Assembly: GCF_028372415.1 (NCBI RefSeq)
Contig: NC_092873.1
Span: 353,462,660 to 353,526,659 of the forward strand
DNA from: Notamacropus eugenii
Taxonomy: Eukaryota; Chordata; Mammalia; Diprotodontia; Macropodidae
Direction of reading: 5' to 3'
Length of the DNA: 64,000 nt
Below, piece after piece: positions 1 to 8,323 of this stretch. A program made the position numbers and the translations under genes. Numbering within the stretch: the first letter of the stretch is position 1; every line of letters starts with the position of its first letter. A model generated the notes under the pieces. The model made no database searches. It saw nothing but the letters and a program-made list of their open reading frames with translations, and was not told the DNA's origin.

Positions 1-798
1 AGAAGCGTTCGTGGAGCTCCTGGAGGTCTCCAGTGTTCAGTCGATCAGCCTAGTATTTACCAGCCCTGATTGCTAATGATCATTCCTGTCTGTTCTCTGT
101 AAAATGTGAGCTATAAGGAATGGTTATGGAGGTTCCCTTTCCGTTTCCTGGAGAAAGCGTTCCCAGTGCATGTATCCCTGGCCTCGATGGGAATATTTGG
201 CTCGAGGCCGGAAAAGATCTAACAGTTGCAGGGATCCTTCCCACTCACTGCTCTGGCAGCGCCTCGAAGTCCTCTCTGCCCCGGTGTGAACACACTGGGC
301 TCTGGACTTTCTGCTTCCTTCCCTGCTCTGGAGCTGGGTAAAGAAGTGTGGAAACGGCCTAAATTGACCGCTGACTGGACGTCCGCTAGCAGCACTGCGG
401 GTCTCGGATATGAGAGTCCTTTGCTCGGTCGCAACTGCTTTTGCAGTAACTGCCAGATACTACTGCTCCCAGCCACGTCTGTGGCTAGAGCTGGTAGAAT
501 TAGCGCTCCCGTACCTCTCCCACGGCAACTCCGCGCTCCTGGTTACTGAGCACGAAAAGATCGAGATCCATCGGTATTGATTTCTGAGCGGGTAGTCTGG
601 ACGCCCCCGCCACTACGTGTTGAGCAGCAGGGATAGTACTTGAACCCTGGAAGCTTCCCTGACTCTCCAGGTCAAGGAGCCTGGCAGCCAACCAGTAGCG
701 GTAGCCTCAGATTATAGGTCAACATTAGCGGAGATTACTCTTCCCTTGGCCCTTGGGGGTGGGAAGGAAGCGGAAAGACGAGATGAATGGCTCTCACC

Positions 799-883
<85 letters not shown>

Positions 884-1010
884 TCGCCACGCCCCCCATT
901 CGACTGGGGCAAGGTGACTGAGTCCCCAGGAGTGCATGAAAGATAGATCCCAAAGCCAGGGTCGCTAGGAATTCGGGGTTCCTCTACTCTACTGCTGGCC
1001 ATGTCAGAAA
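1..1010 (-). pseudogene. TBX21 exon 1 and 5' region relic (copy A)
   Basis: Read on the minus strand, this stretch aligns with exon 1 and the 5' region of the TBX21 gene at 43.76-44.66 kb. Shared marks, from 5' to 3', are the block GTAGAGGAACCCCGAAT near 1000, a GGCTACCGC-type block near 700, the PEAN-to-SGKL segment near 140-200, and the end of the exon encoding QTxMII, followed by a kept GT donor at about 71-72. The kept donor means a DNA-level duplication, not a retrocopy. The frame is broken: the conserved tryptophan codon of NHSLWLKF has become TAG at 111-113, and the start region does not read into the T-box frame. A long CT tract has expanded in the old 5' UTR. Any further exons would lie left of the window. 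Confidence is high for homology and fairly high for loss of function. Confidence 0.85.
801..880. repeat. (CT)n microsatellite
   Basis: About 80 bp of uninterrupted CT dinucleotides. It lies inside the 5' part of the dead exon-1 copy, where TBX21 itself has only a short CT-rich stretch (TGTCTCTCCTCC near 44520), so it is an expansion after duplication. The long Arg-Glu or Ser-Leu open frames over it are artefacts of the repeat. Confidence 0.97.
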
Positions 1011-1020
1011 AGTCGCTTCC

Positions 1021-1155
1021 AGGGGCAGCTAGGCAGTGCAATGGATAGAGCATTTATCCTGGGGTCAGGAGGATCTGAGTTCAAAACCAACCCTAGACAC
1101 TTACCATTTTACTGTGTGACCAGGACAAGTCACTTTACCCTAGTTGCCTCCTGAA
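1021..1155 (+). repeat. Marsupial tRNA-type SINE
   Basis: It begins GGGGCAGCTAGGCAGTG and carries AATGGATAGAGCA, GAGTTCAAAAC and TGTGTGACC boxes, the standard layout of the abundant marsupial tRNA-derived SINE. It ends near CCCTAGTTGCCTCC. It inserted at the edge of the dead exon-1 copy. Confidence 0.85.
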
Positions 1156-1247
1156 GCCGAATCTTTGCTGCTGAGACTGACTGGGAATTCCACTCCCGGG
1201 TCTCAATTATTACCTCTCTTTAACATCTCTCTCTCTCTCTAATATGC

Positions 1248-1435
1248 TTCTGGGGCATCTGTTTAGCCCAGTGAATAGAGTGCCGTCCTGGAGTCAGGAA
1301 GACCTAAATTCAAATTCAGCCTCTGATTCATGGTGCGACCCTTGGCTCAGTTTCCTCATCTGTAAAATGAGTCGAAGAAGACAAACCACTCCAGTGTCAA
1401 CCGAAAGACTAAAACAACAAAATCCATTTCTCATT
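1248..1435 (+). repeat. Marsupial tRNA-type SINE, diverged
   Basis: A second diverged member of the same SINE family: GGGGCATCTGTTTAGCCCAG, CTGGAGTCAGGAAGACC, CCTCATCTGTAAAATGAG, and a tail ending near AAAACAACAAAA. The open frame that spans it has no coding meaning. Confidence 0.8.
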
Positions 1436-1529
1436 TCTCACCCACTCAGGACGCCCCAACCTGAAATGTATGGCTCGGAACTGGAGAAAATAAAAAATAG
1501 AGGAAAACAAGTACACGTGGGAAAACAAG

Positions 1530-1990
1530 TGCTGTAGGTGGATCTCTGAATTAATCGAAGTATTTGGGAAAACAAGTTGAGACTACAATGAAAAGGGCAT
1601 CAAAATGTGCATAAACTTTAACTGAGACATAATCTACTTGATCTATACACCAACAAGACTAAATTAAATTAATATATTTCTAGCGGCTTTTTTTTGTCGT
1701 GGCCAAGAAATTGGAAATTTGGCAAGTAAAATGTAGATTGAGGCATTTTTTTGTGGACATGGCAAATAAGGAAATTTGTTTTGCTTGATTATATATGGAA
1801 GTAATGAGTTTTGTTTTTCTTGCTTTCTCAATGTGGGAGGAGGGTAGGTGTTAAGGAGAGAACGTGAGCTGAAAATAAAAGAAAACTGGAGAAAATAAAA
1901 TGAAGGATTTGTAATTAACTGATAATCTCTAAGATCCTATCTTGTTCTAAGGCAATGATTCTATTGAGACATGCTACTTGCTGAAAATCT
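1530..1990 (+). repeat. LINE 3' end relic shared by both duplicated units
   Basis: It contains TTCTAGCGGC, GTGGCCAAGAAATTGG and TTTTGCTTGATTATATATGG, then a GGGAGGAGGGTAGG tail. The same element, less deleted, lies at 12240-13020 upstream of the truncated second copy and, in antisense, at about 35.4-36.3 kb. It was therefore present before the local T-bet-like unit was duplicated, and lost internal sequence here. Confidence 0.75.
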
Positions 1991-2360
1991 CAAGAGTAAG
2001 TATTGTGAACTCTAACAAGGAAGCATCATGGGAAGTGCAGGTTTACCCTCTTAGCCTAGGAAAGTATGGAGTAAACATTTGTAGGATTTAGGGTTTTAGG
2101 ATATGCGTAGTGTCGAGAGGAGCAGGTTAAAAACCACTGCAAATATTATTTGTCATGGAGAAAACTTAAAGGCCTTTCTTTTCATTAAGATCAGGAAAAG
2201 GATGCCTATTATTATCAGTTCGTGGTGACTTGGTCCTGGCAATACAAAGTATAGCCTGAAGGCCAGAAAGAGAAATGGAAGTAACTCGCACAGTCCTAGA
2301 GGAAAGCCCTGGGGTGTGAATTCAAGGGCGGGGCCTTGGGTAATTAAGGGTGGGATGTTG
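1991..2360 (+). other. Upstream flank of the TBX21-like gene, duplicated at 13.05-13.5 kb
   Basis: This flank is unique apart from its copy in the second unit. CTGAAAATCTCAAGAGTAA, CATGGGAAGTG and GTGTGAATTCAAG occur in the same order and spacing at about 13080-13455. No coding sequence is seen. It should contain the proximal regulatory sequence of the compact gene. Confidence 0.7.
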
Positions 2361-2367
2361 GAGTGGA

Positions 2368-2375
2368 TATAAAAA
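2368..2375 (+). promoter_or_regulatory. TATA box of the TBX21-like gene
   Basis: TATAAAAA lies 70-77 bp before the ATG of the compact gene, which would place a start site near 2398 and give a leader of about 45 nt. In the second copy the equivalent spot (about 13500) reads AAAGTTATAACAGG, a degraded form. TBX21 has no such box at the aligned place, because there it is coding exon 1. Confidence 0.6.
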
Positions 2376-2444
2376 GAGACCCGTGAGCTTGAACTGCTCT
2401 ACTAGGCGGAGCAGCAGCGAGAGAAATCTCCCTTCAATTCACCC

Positions 2445-2701
2445 ATGCTTAGGATCGCAATGATGCCTGGCAACTTCCAGCCAGCCCAGGACAACAAGGG
2501 CACCGGATCCACACCGGGCCTCAGCCATATGCAGAGTTCCCAGTTTTTGGCCAACCCCGAGGCAAATATCCCCTTCGAGGTCAGTGACACCAGCGACGGG
2601 ATCTCTCTCTCAGGAAAACTGAAAGTAATCCTTCACAACCATTCCCTGTGGCTCAAATTTTCCAGACAGCAGACGGAAATGATCCTTAACAAGCAGGGCA
2701 G
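2445..2701 (+). CDS. TBX21-like coding exon 1
   Basis: It encodes 85 residues plus two bases. The first part, [17 protein letters not shown] and then [11 protein letters not shown], aligns with TBX21 [15 protein letters not shown] and [11 protein letters not shown]. The T-box starts at [17 protein letters not shown] and runs to KQGR. The ATG at 2445 is the first after the TATA box; the upstream frame is open only from 2406, after a TAG at 2403-2405. ATG codons at 2460 and 2463 in the same frame are alternatives. The donor is AG|GTGAGA. Confidence 0.85.
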
Positions 2702-5700
2702 GTGAGAGACGGGACAGTCGGTTTCCTAGGTCTTCTAGGAGCTCGGGAACCATGATTGCGCTTCCCTTCCTTAAGTTTTACTCAAATTCACCAGAAGCGG
2801 AGATCTCCTAGAAAGTTCTTGCCTTCTCCTGTTCACGCCCATTGGTTCCAGGAGTGTGTTGGCTGCCATAAGTCAGCCAATCGAGCAATGGTTTATGACA
2901 ATTTAGTGCCGTTGGCTACAGGACGATTTGTGCGGGAGTTCCTTGGGCCATTTCTTTTGGGAAACTCGAATTCCTTAGACTCCAACAGGACTACATAAGA
3001 TGATTCAATGCAGGGTGGGGCATGGAGTTCACACCATCAAGAACGACTCAGGGGATATCAAAACAAACAAATGAAAACATTAAACATTTTTTTAAAAAAA
3101 GTCTAACACTGGAGACCTGTCTGGCCCTAACTTGCCCTGGAAGCATGATGGGATGAGGTCCAGCAATCAAGTTTTCTCTCATTGTTTCTTCTTTTCTTCG
3201 CAGGCGGATGTTCCCCTTCCTGGTTTACAAAATCCATGGGATGAACCCCCTTGCTTATTACCGGGTATTTCTGGAAATAGTACCGGTTGATCAACACCAC
3301 TGGCGATATCAGAATGGCTATTGGTTTCAATGTGAAAAAACAGAGAACAACATGACAGGTAGGGAAGGATTTACTGATCTGGGAGTAGTGTGCAAAAGAC
3401 TAAGAAAATTCTTTCATTGACTATACTCAATTACATGTCATTTCCCATCCTGCATTTACTACTCTCTCTTTGTCGAGAGATGGATAGTAACATTTCCTCA
3501 CTGGTCCTCCCTCTGAAATCATCAGTGATCATGGTAGAGATAAGAGTTTTCAAAGCTATTTGACTTGTCCAGTGTTTCCAGTTTTTTGGTATAATTTTCT
3601 CTTGGTACTGTACATTTCCTTCTTCATGAATTTATAAAAGTCTTCAAGATTTTTAAAATATAAAATTGATAGTGACATGTAAATCGGTACCTGGCTTCTG
3701 CCAGTTTGACTCTGCAAGAGGTAGTATAAATGTTTCCATCACTTTTTGAAATCATCTGTTGGCTCATTTCTGACAATACAATGACATTCCACCACATTGA
3801 CAAATCCCAATGAATTCTGTCATTCTTCAATGGATTCCTTCACTTTTCTGATTCTTTTTTTGCTCCCACAAAAAGAGCTCCTATAAACATTTTAACGCAT
3901 TGTACATTGATAAGTGTCCTAAGTATATGAATAGGCAGTTCTGGAGCCAAGTGGGAAAAATGCTCTGATTCACTGTGATTTCTGAGATTCCACCTCACAG
4001 CCATCAGAGATACAAAGATGAGAAAAAAAGGACTCTGAGAAAATGTTAGGTAGACTCTGAGAAAATAGTTACATTGATGCCCTGTTAGTGAATCTGTGAA
4101 TTCATACAACCATTCTGGAAAGCATTTGGCATTACATACAACAGTGCATGCCCTTTGACCCAAGTATATCTCTGCTTGGCTCATCCCCAAAAGAAGTCAA
4201 CAAAATTCCAAAACGTTTTAGTTGCACAAAAATATTTAGACAGCTCATCTTTCTACAGGGAATCAGCTGTATATCCACCCAGACTCCCCCAACACAGGGG
4301 CCCACTGGATGAAGAAAGAGATCAGATTTGAAAAACTCAAGATAACTAACAATAAGGAAGCTAGCAATAATGGGAACAAGGTAAGATCCCCTCTGTACTC
4401 AAGCCCTCAGCACAAAAAGAGAAGAAAGCAGGCTAAAGTTAGAGTACAGAAGAACTTTCTGGTGGTAGGAGGGCCCAAGGAAGCATGGAATTTCCATTGC
4501 TCATACTTCTAGGAGTGGGAAGAGCATCCTTCCTGTTCTACAGGTGGGTCCTCTTCTTTTCTACTGACTCTAAGGGAAGGAGCTCTCAGATGACACATGA
4601 TTGTTCTCTACCTTCCCAGACTGTACTAGCAGAGACCATGTAGGTAAGGAGAGAAGAGATTCCTATCTCACCTCTTGCTTTCTGACTTCCATTACAGATG
4701 GTCTTATTGCAGTCCTTCCACAAATACCAACCGAGGCTTGGTATTGAAGAGGTGAGGGACGGAGAACATGAAACACCAATTTCTTCCTTCTTCACCCAAA
4801 GCTTCACTTTCCCAGAAACGGAATTCATTACTGTAACTGCATATCAAAATACTAAGGTGAGAATCACCCCTCCTGAAGCATCTGGCTTAGACTGGGAGTG
4901 GTAGCAAAGAGGGAGATGATTGATCAATCAACAATCATTTGTTATTGAGAGGGGTGATCAGTCAGTCAGTAATCACATGCTGGGTTCTGGGGATACAAAG
5001 AGAAAAGTAAGAGAGTTCCTATCCACCCCTTCCTTCCAAAAAGTTTACATTCCATTAGGAGTGAGCCACAAAATATAAAGGAGTGTTGCCTAGGGGATGT
5101 TTCATTCTAGATGATGAGTTCTTATCCTGTTTGTGTCATCAACAGTTTAGTAAGGCTGGTGAAATCTCCTCAGAGAAATGAATTTTCAAATTCCTAAATG
5201 AATGAAAGGCTCAATTTCACCTTGAAGGAAGAAAATAAAGTTGAAATTTGGTTTCCATCCAAGTCTAAAGACCCTAAAAAATCTATGTCAAGAACCTCTT
5301 GTCTAGGCAGTCCCTGCCACAAAGATGGGCACAGTCAGGGCCAAGGACAAGAGGAGTCAGCTAGGTTGACCTTAGCTAAGTATTTGAAATAGAGTACTCT
5401 CTTTCCCCCATTTCATAAATGAAGACAGTCAGTGGCCTCCTCAAGGTCACCCAGTGAATTAGAGCTGAGATAAAGATTAGGTCCCTGGTTTTCCAGTGGG
5501 TGAGTTGAAGTTTCCAAAGAGAAGAATGGTCTTTACTCATTGACTTCTTTTATGTTTCTTTCTAGCTCTCCCAGCTCAAAATTAAGTACAATCCCTTTGC
5601 CAGAGGCTTTAGAGAAAGCTATCATCCTGAAAAAAGTGTAAATAAGTAAGTAGTGGAGCAGCTCAGCTCCTTTTGTTCCCCCCTTCTTTGTCCACCAGAT

Positions 5701-8323
5701 TCCAAGTGTTGCTGTTGGTTGCCCACTCAGCCTCACCTAGTCCCTTCTGTTTTCTAACTTCTCCAGGGTTCTGTCCTGAGACTGTGGGTGGAAAGGGCTG
5801 AAACTTGGAAGCTGTCTGGGGGTAAAGGTATAGGAATTCTGAAAGAATGTATTTTTCTGTTTTTGACTCAATTTTTCTTTCATCTCCTTTTTCTTCAAGG
5901 TACCTTGCATCAGTAGACTCCACTGCCACAACCACAGCCTCCCCTGAAACTCATCCTGGTGGCTCCCTCCTGGAGCCGGAAGAGGGTTCTCATCAAGCCA
6001 AGGAAAGGGCACCACTGAGTTCTGGGTTTTTGGCCCAGGTTGCTCAGCCACTCCAGGGCTATGCTTATGACTCCACTCCCAGCAGCAATAACCTTCTGTC
6101 TTTTGGCATGAGTGGCATGGAGCATGGCTTTCTGCCTATCACTTCTCCACCCACCACCAACCCTAAACAAGATACTGTGGTCCCTCAAGGGGACTGTTGC
6201 CCTTCTTTCTCAACTAGCTTCACCACAAACAGTGGGGAATGGTTCCAGTCTGTACCCCCAGTGCCCATAGACACTGTCAGTAGGACTGAGGAAGAGAAGC
6301 TACTTGAAGAACTCTGGACCCTGACATCAAATCCTAATGACTATGAACTGGGTAAAGAAGGCTTGAAGAAGAAAGGTTTGTCTCCTGATGATTCAAGGAA
6401 TAAAATGTGCCCAGAATGGGAACACAGACAACAACATGCCAGGTAGGAATACATGGAAGGAGGCAGAGGGCAGGAGCCATAGAAATATTTTTCTCTTGGT
6501 TCTGAGATTTGAATGTTCTTTCTTAGGTGCTCAGTCCACTCCCTTTACCTTAACCATCAAATCTTTCATCCCTCCTCCTTTCCTTTTCTTTCTTCCCCTT
6601 GTTCCTCTCTATTTTCCATGTTTCCTATGCCATTCTCCTTCACCTGTTTTTTTTTCTTTCTCAAGTCCCAGACCTATCTCCTCTGGGCCTGTCCATCTTT
6701 TCCTCTTAGCCCAGTGCCAAATGAACCTGTAGTTCAGTCTTAGAGAAAGCTGAGATACCTCTTCCTACCCCAGGTCTCTTGATGGACCTCTCCAATTTTA
6801 AGAATACCAGTTAATGGAGCCCTTAAATCCAGGAGAATTTCTCTGGCTTAAGCAGTGTAGGGGATATAGTGGTGTAACAGCAAGGACCCTGGCATGCACA
6901 GAAAGACCTACTATACAGGTTCTTAGATCTGCTTTTCGAAAAAGAAAGCAACTTTCCAAGGGTCAACAATCTACTTTAATCAAGTACATATATCATTCAC
7001 TTAGTTCCGGGGAAAAAGTCAGCACCCTGAACTTCAGAGAAAAAACAAACAGAAATTACAAGCAGAAAGACCAACAGACAGGGTTTTCAACTATCTGACC
7101 ATAGACAATACATATATCATTACCAGAGAGAGAAGTACCAACATCTGAGTTTTCAAAGCTGGTGGGGCTTAAAACAGCTGCCCAGAGTCTCTTCTGGCAC
7201 ACTAACCTTCTTCCAGAAAATAAACCCCAAAACCAAACCTCACCTCAGAGCATATATACTCTCTCCAGTGCTGAAGGGTATGACCCTCGTGACCCAGTGC
7301 CTCATTAGAAATTAACAAAAGGTGTCTGAGTCCTATAATAGGTGAGGAAGATCTTTAACTCCTCCCCCCCATCCACTATTAACCTTACAGATGGGAAGAT
7401 GTCCCAGAGGGGTAGGTCCAGAAAGGAAATCAAGGTGACTTGTCCAAAAGCACTCAGTACCTCAGAGCAAAGACAAAGTTCATGTCTTTGGTTTTCCCAG
7501 AAAGTAGCTCTAGGTTTCCAAAAAGAAGATTGCTCTGTACTTACTGGTCCCTGTTTCCTTTCCTAGGGAAAGTTTAGATAAAGAAGAAATACAGGGGCTC
7601 ACTTCCTTTGGATTGTTTTTCCTTCTTTGTGTACCAGGTTCCTAGTATTCTGGTTGATACTGATCTCCTCTCCTTTATTTTCTTCCAGGACTTTGTGTAC
7701 TGAGGCTATGGGTAGAGAAAGAACACTTGCTAGATAAGAAGCAGATCTGGAAATCTGAAGTGGAGTCCTGGGAGAATGTATTACTGCTAATTCTACTGTT
7801 GTTTTTTTCTCTTCTTTCTTCCAGGTGCCAGACATCTTCAAAATTCTATGGCACTATGATCTCCATTGAAAATGTTTCTAGAGGTTACACAGTAGGCAAA
7901 GGAGAAGGTGCTTGTCAAGAAATGGATAAGATGTCCCTGACTCCTGGGGTCCTTCCCCAGGTTTCCAAGGAGTCCGTCAACTATGCCTGTGACTCTGTTT
8001 ATGGCAAGAACAACTTCCAGCCCTTGGACAGGAATGGCATGAATCCTGGACTTCCCACCATTTGTTCATCAACCATGCCCTTTGGCCCCAGACAGGATGT
8101 TGTGGACCCTTCGGGGGACTGGCCCACTTTCTCTTCAGTTAACTCCAACACAAACAATGGCAGCTGCTTACAATCAGTGCCCCCTGTGCCCACGGACCCT
8201 TTCATGGCAACTCAGAAAGAGATGAATCCTGATGAGCAACTACTGCCCTATGCCTCTACATTACAATTTCTTGACTCAGGATGGGCTGAAGAAGACTCTG
8301 AGAGGAGAAATATATACCAATGA
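2445..8323 (+). CDS. TBX21-like (T-bet-like) T-box gene, complete open frame with alternative last exons
   Basis: A T-box transcription factor gene most similar to TBX21 in this window. Coding exons are 2445-2701, 3204-3358, 4259-4380, 4698-4856 and 5566-5645, then either 5900-6446 (439 residues) or 7825-8323 (423 residues). All joins have GT/AG borders and preserve frame. Exons 2, 3 and 4 have the same length and phase as in TBX21. By hand count the exon 2-4 proteins are about 74% identical to TBX21 here. The T-box begins at SGKLKVIL in exon 1 and ends at [10 protein letters not shown] in exon 5. The N-terminal ~110 residues of T-bet are absent. All introns are short (254-900 bp), against introns of about 5 kb in TBX21. 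Intact frames beside several dead copies suggest it was kept by selection, but expression is not shown. It could also be a young pseudogene that has not yet been hit. Confidence 0.8.
3204..3358 (+). CDS. TBX21-like coding exon 2 (T-box)
   Basis: It is preceded by a pyrimidine run and TTCGCAG and followed by GTAGGG. At 155 bp it matches the TBX21 exon exactly. It encodes [36 protein letters not shown] and ends ENNMTG. The VDQHHWRYQ signature is specific to T-bet rather than EOMES or TBR1. Changes from TBX21 here include KWVQCGK to YWFQCEK. Confidence 0.9.
4259..4380 (+). CDS. TBX21-like coding exon 3 (T-box)
   Basis: At 122 bp it matches TBX21 exon 3. The acceptor is TTCTACAG and the donor AAG|GTAAGA. 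It encodes [19 protein letters not shown], then [13 protein letters not shown]. The [12 protein letters not shown] core is unchanged, while the flanking RQEISFGK has become KKEIRFEK. Confidence 0.9.
4698..4856 (+). CDS. TBX21-like coding exon 4 (T-box)
   Basis: At 159 bp it matches TBX21 exon 4. The acceptor is ATTACAG and the donor AAG|GTGAGA. It encodes [19 protein letters not shown] and then [18 protein letters not shown]. The LHKYQPRLH motif of T-box proteins has changed to FHKYQPRLG. Confidence 0.9.
5566..5645 (+). CDS. TBX21-like coding exon 5 (end of T-box)
   Basis: The acceptor is TTTCTAG and the donor AATAA|GTAAGT. It encodes [18 protein letters not shown] and then six extra residues (HPEKSV region) compared with TBX21, whose exon is 62 bp against 80 bp here; the 18 bp difference keeps the frame. 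The exon ends in phase 2, so either last exon can follow. TBX21 reads [18 protein letters not shown] at this site. Confidence 0.88.
5900..6446 (+). CDS. TBX21-like last exon, version 6a
   Basis: The acceptor is TTCTTCAAG. The exon encodes 181 residues that follow TBX21 exon 6: [48 protein letters not shown], and [15 protein letters not shown] in place of [15 protein letters not shown]. Its final residues (EHRQQHAR) come from sequence resembling the end of exon 2 (CAACATGCCAG|GTAG), after which the DNA matches TBX21 intron 2. The natural end of exon 6 was therefore replaced. Its TAG stop overlaps what was once a splice donor. Confidence 0.8.
6447..6810 (+). other. TBX21 intron 2-derived segment downstream of exon 6a
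   Basis: From about 6640 to 6800 this aligns with TBX21 intron 2 (minus strand, about 38060-38200): CTCAAGTCCCAGACCT, GGGCCTGTC, CAGTGCCAAATGA and CCTGTAG appear in the same order in both. The compact gene's own intron 2 lacks this block. It also occurs in the second copy at about 14105-14290. It serves as 3' UTR if exon 6a is used. Confidence 0.8.
6895..7335 (-). mobile_element. LTR-like retroviral fossil (solo LTR or fragment)
   Basis: This stretch matches another one at about 25025-25480: GTTCTTAGATCTGC, ATATATCATTCAC, CACCCTGAACTTCA, CCCAGAGTCTTC/CTTCT and TGACCCAGTGCCTCA, in the same order. The length of roughly 450 bp, the A/T-rich box near the middle and the lack of coding sequence suggest an LTR, but no internal retroviral region is seen. 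It is absent from the equivalent place in the second unit, so it probably arrived here after that duplication. The element is broken or fragmentary. Confidence 0.5.
7219..7224 (+). terminator. Candidate poly(A) signal for the exon 6a transcript
   Basis: AATAAA lies about 770 bp after the exon 6a stop and before exon 6b. I saw no earlier canonical signal. It lies within the LTR-like fossil, on the strand opposite to the proposed LTR, so its use is a guess. Confidence 0.3.
7400..7824 (+). other. Intron 4 end, exon 5 relic and intron 5 of a merged second T-bet copy
   Basis: Sequence before exon 6b repeats the layout before exon 6a: CTCTAGGTTTCCAAA (like GAAGTTTCCAAAGAG at 5506), a shrunken exon 5 remnant AGGGAAAGTTTAGATA near 7565, then CTTCTTTGTGTACCAG (like CTTCTTTGTCCACCAG at 5684). 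Only a scrap of exon 5 survives, so this unit no longer codes on its own and exon 6b can only be reached by splicing from the intact exon 5. Confidence 0.7.
7825..8323 (+). CDS. TBX21-like last exon, version 6b
   Basis: The acceptor is TTTCTTCCAG after a strong pyrimidine tract. It opens in the phase needed after exon 5 and encodes about 165 residues: [19 protein letters not shown], then [25 protein letters not shown] and [10 protein letters not shown], all alignable with TBX21 exon 6 ([36 protein letters not shown]). Near the end [12 protein letters not shown] matches [12 protein letters not shown], then a small length change shifts the frame, so it stops at TGA 8321-8323, while the old frame (TNDSGNNDS, like YDSGKDDS) continues out of frame. 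It could be an alternative last exon or a relic. Confidence 0.65.

Noticed and set aside
801-880. CRISPR-like or other regularly spaced repeat arrays
   Set aside because: All arrays are simple di- to hexanucleotide repeats without unique spacers, in vertebrate DNA.
712-1053. Long open frames rich in Arg-Glu or Ser-Leu over 712-1053, 9527-9755, 29653-29953, 51722-51907 and 58154-58606
   Set aside because: They are translations of CT/GA simple repeats with no non-repeat coding evidence.
1021-1155. tRNA gene suggested by the tRNA-like head of the SINEs
   Set aside because: The A/B-box-like heads belong to SINEs with the standard body and tail; no cloverleaf with an intact acceptor stem was found.
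2445-6446. The compact gene as a retrocopy or as EOMES/TBR1
   Set aside because: Introns stand at the TBX21 positions, so it is not a retrocopy. VDQHHWRYQ is the T-bet form, and EOMES has LADPNHWRFQ at that place.
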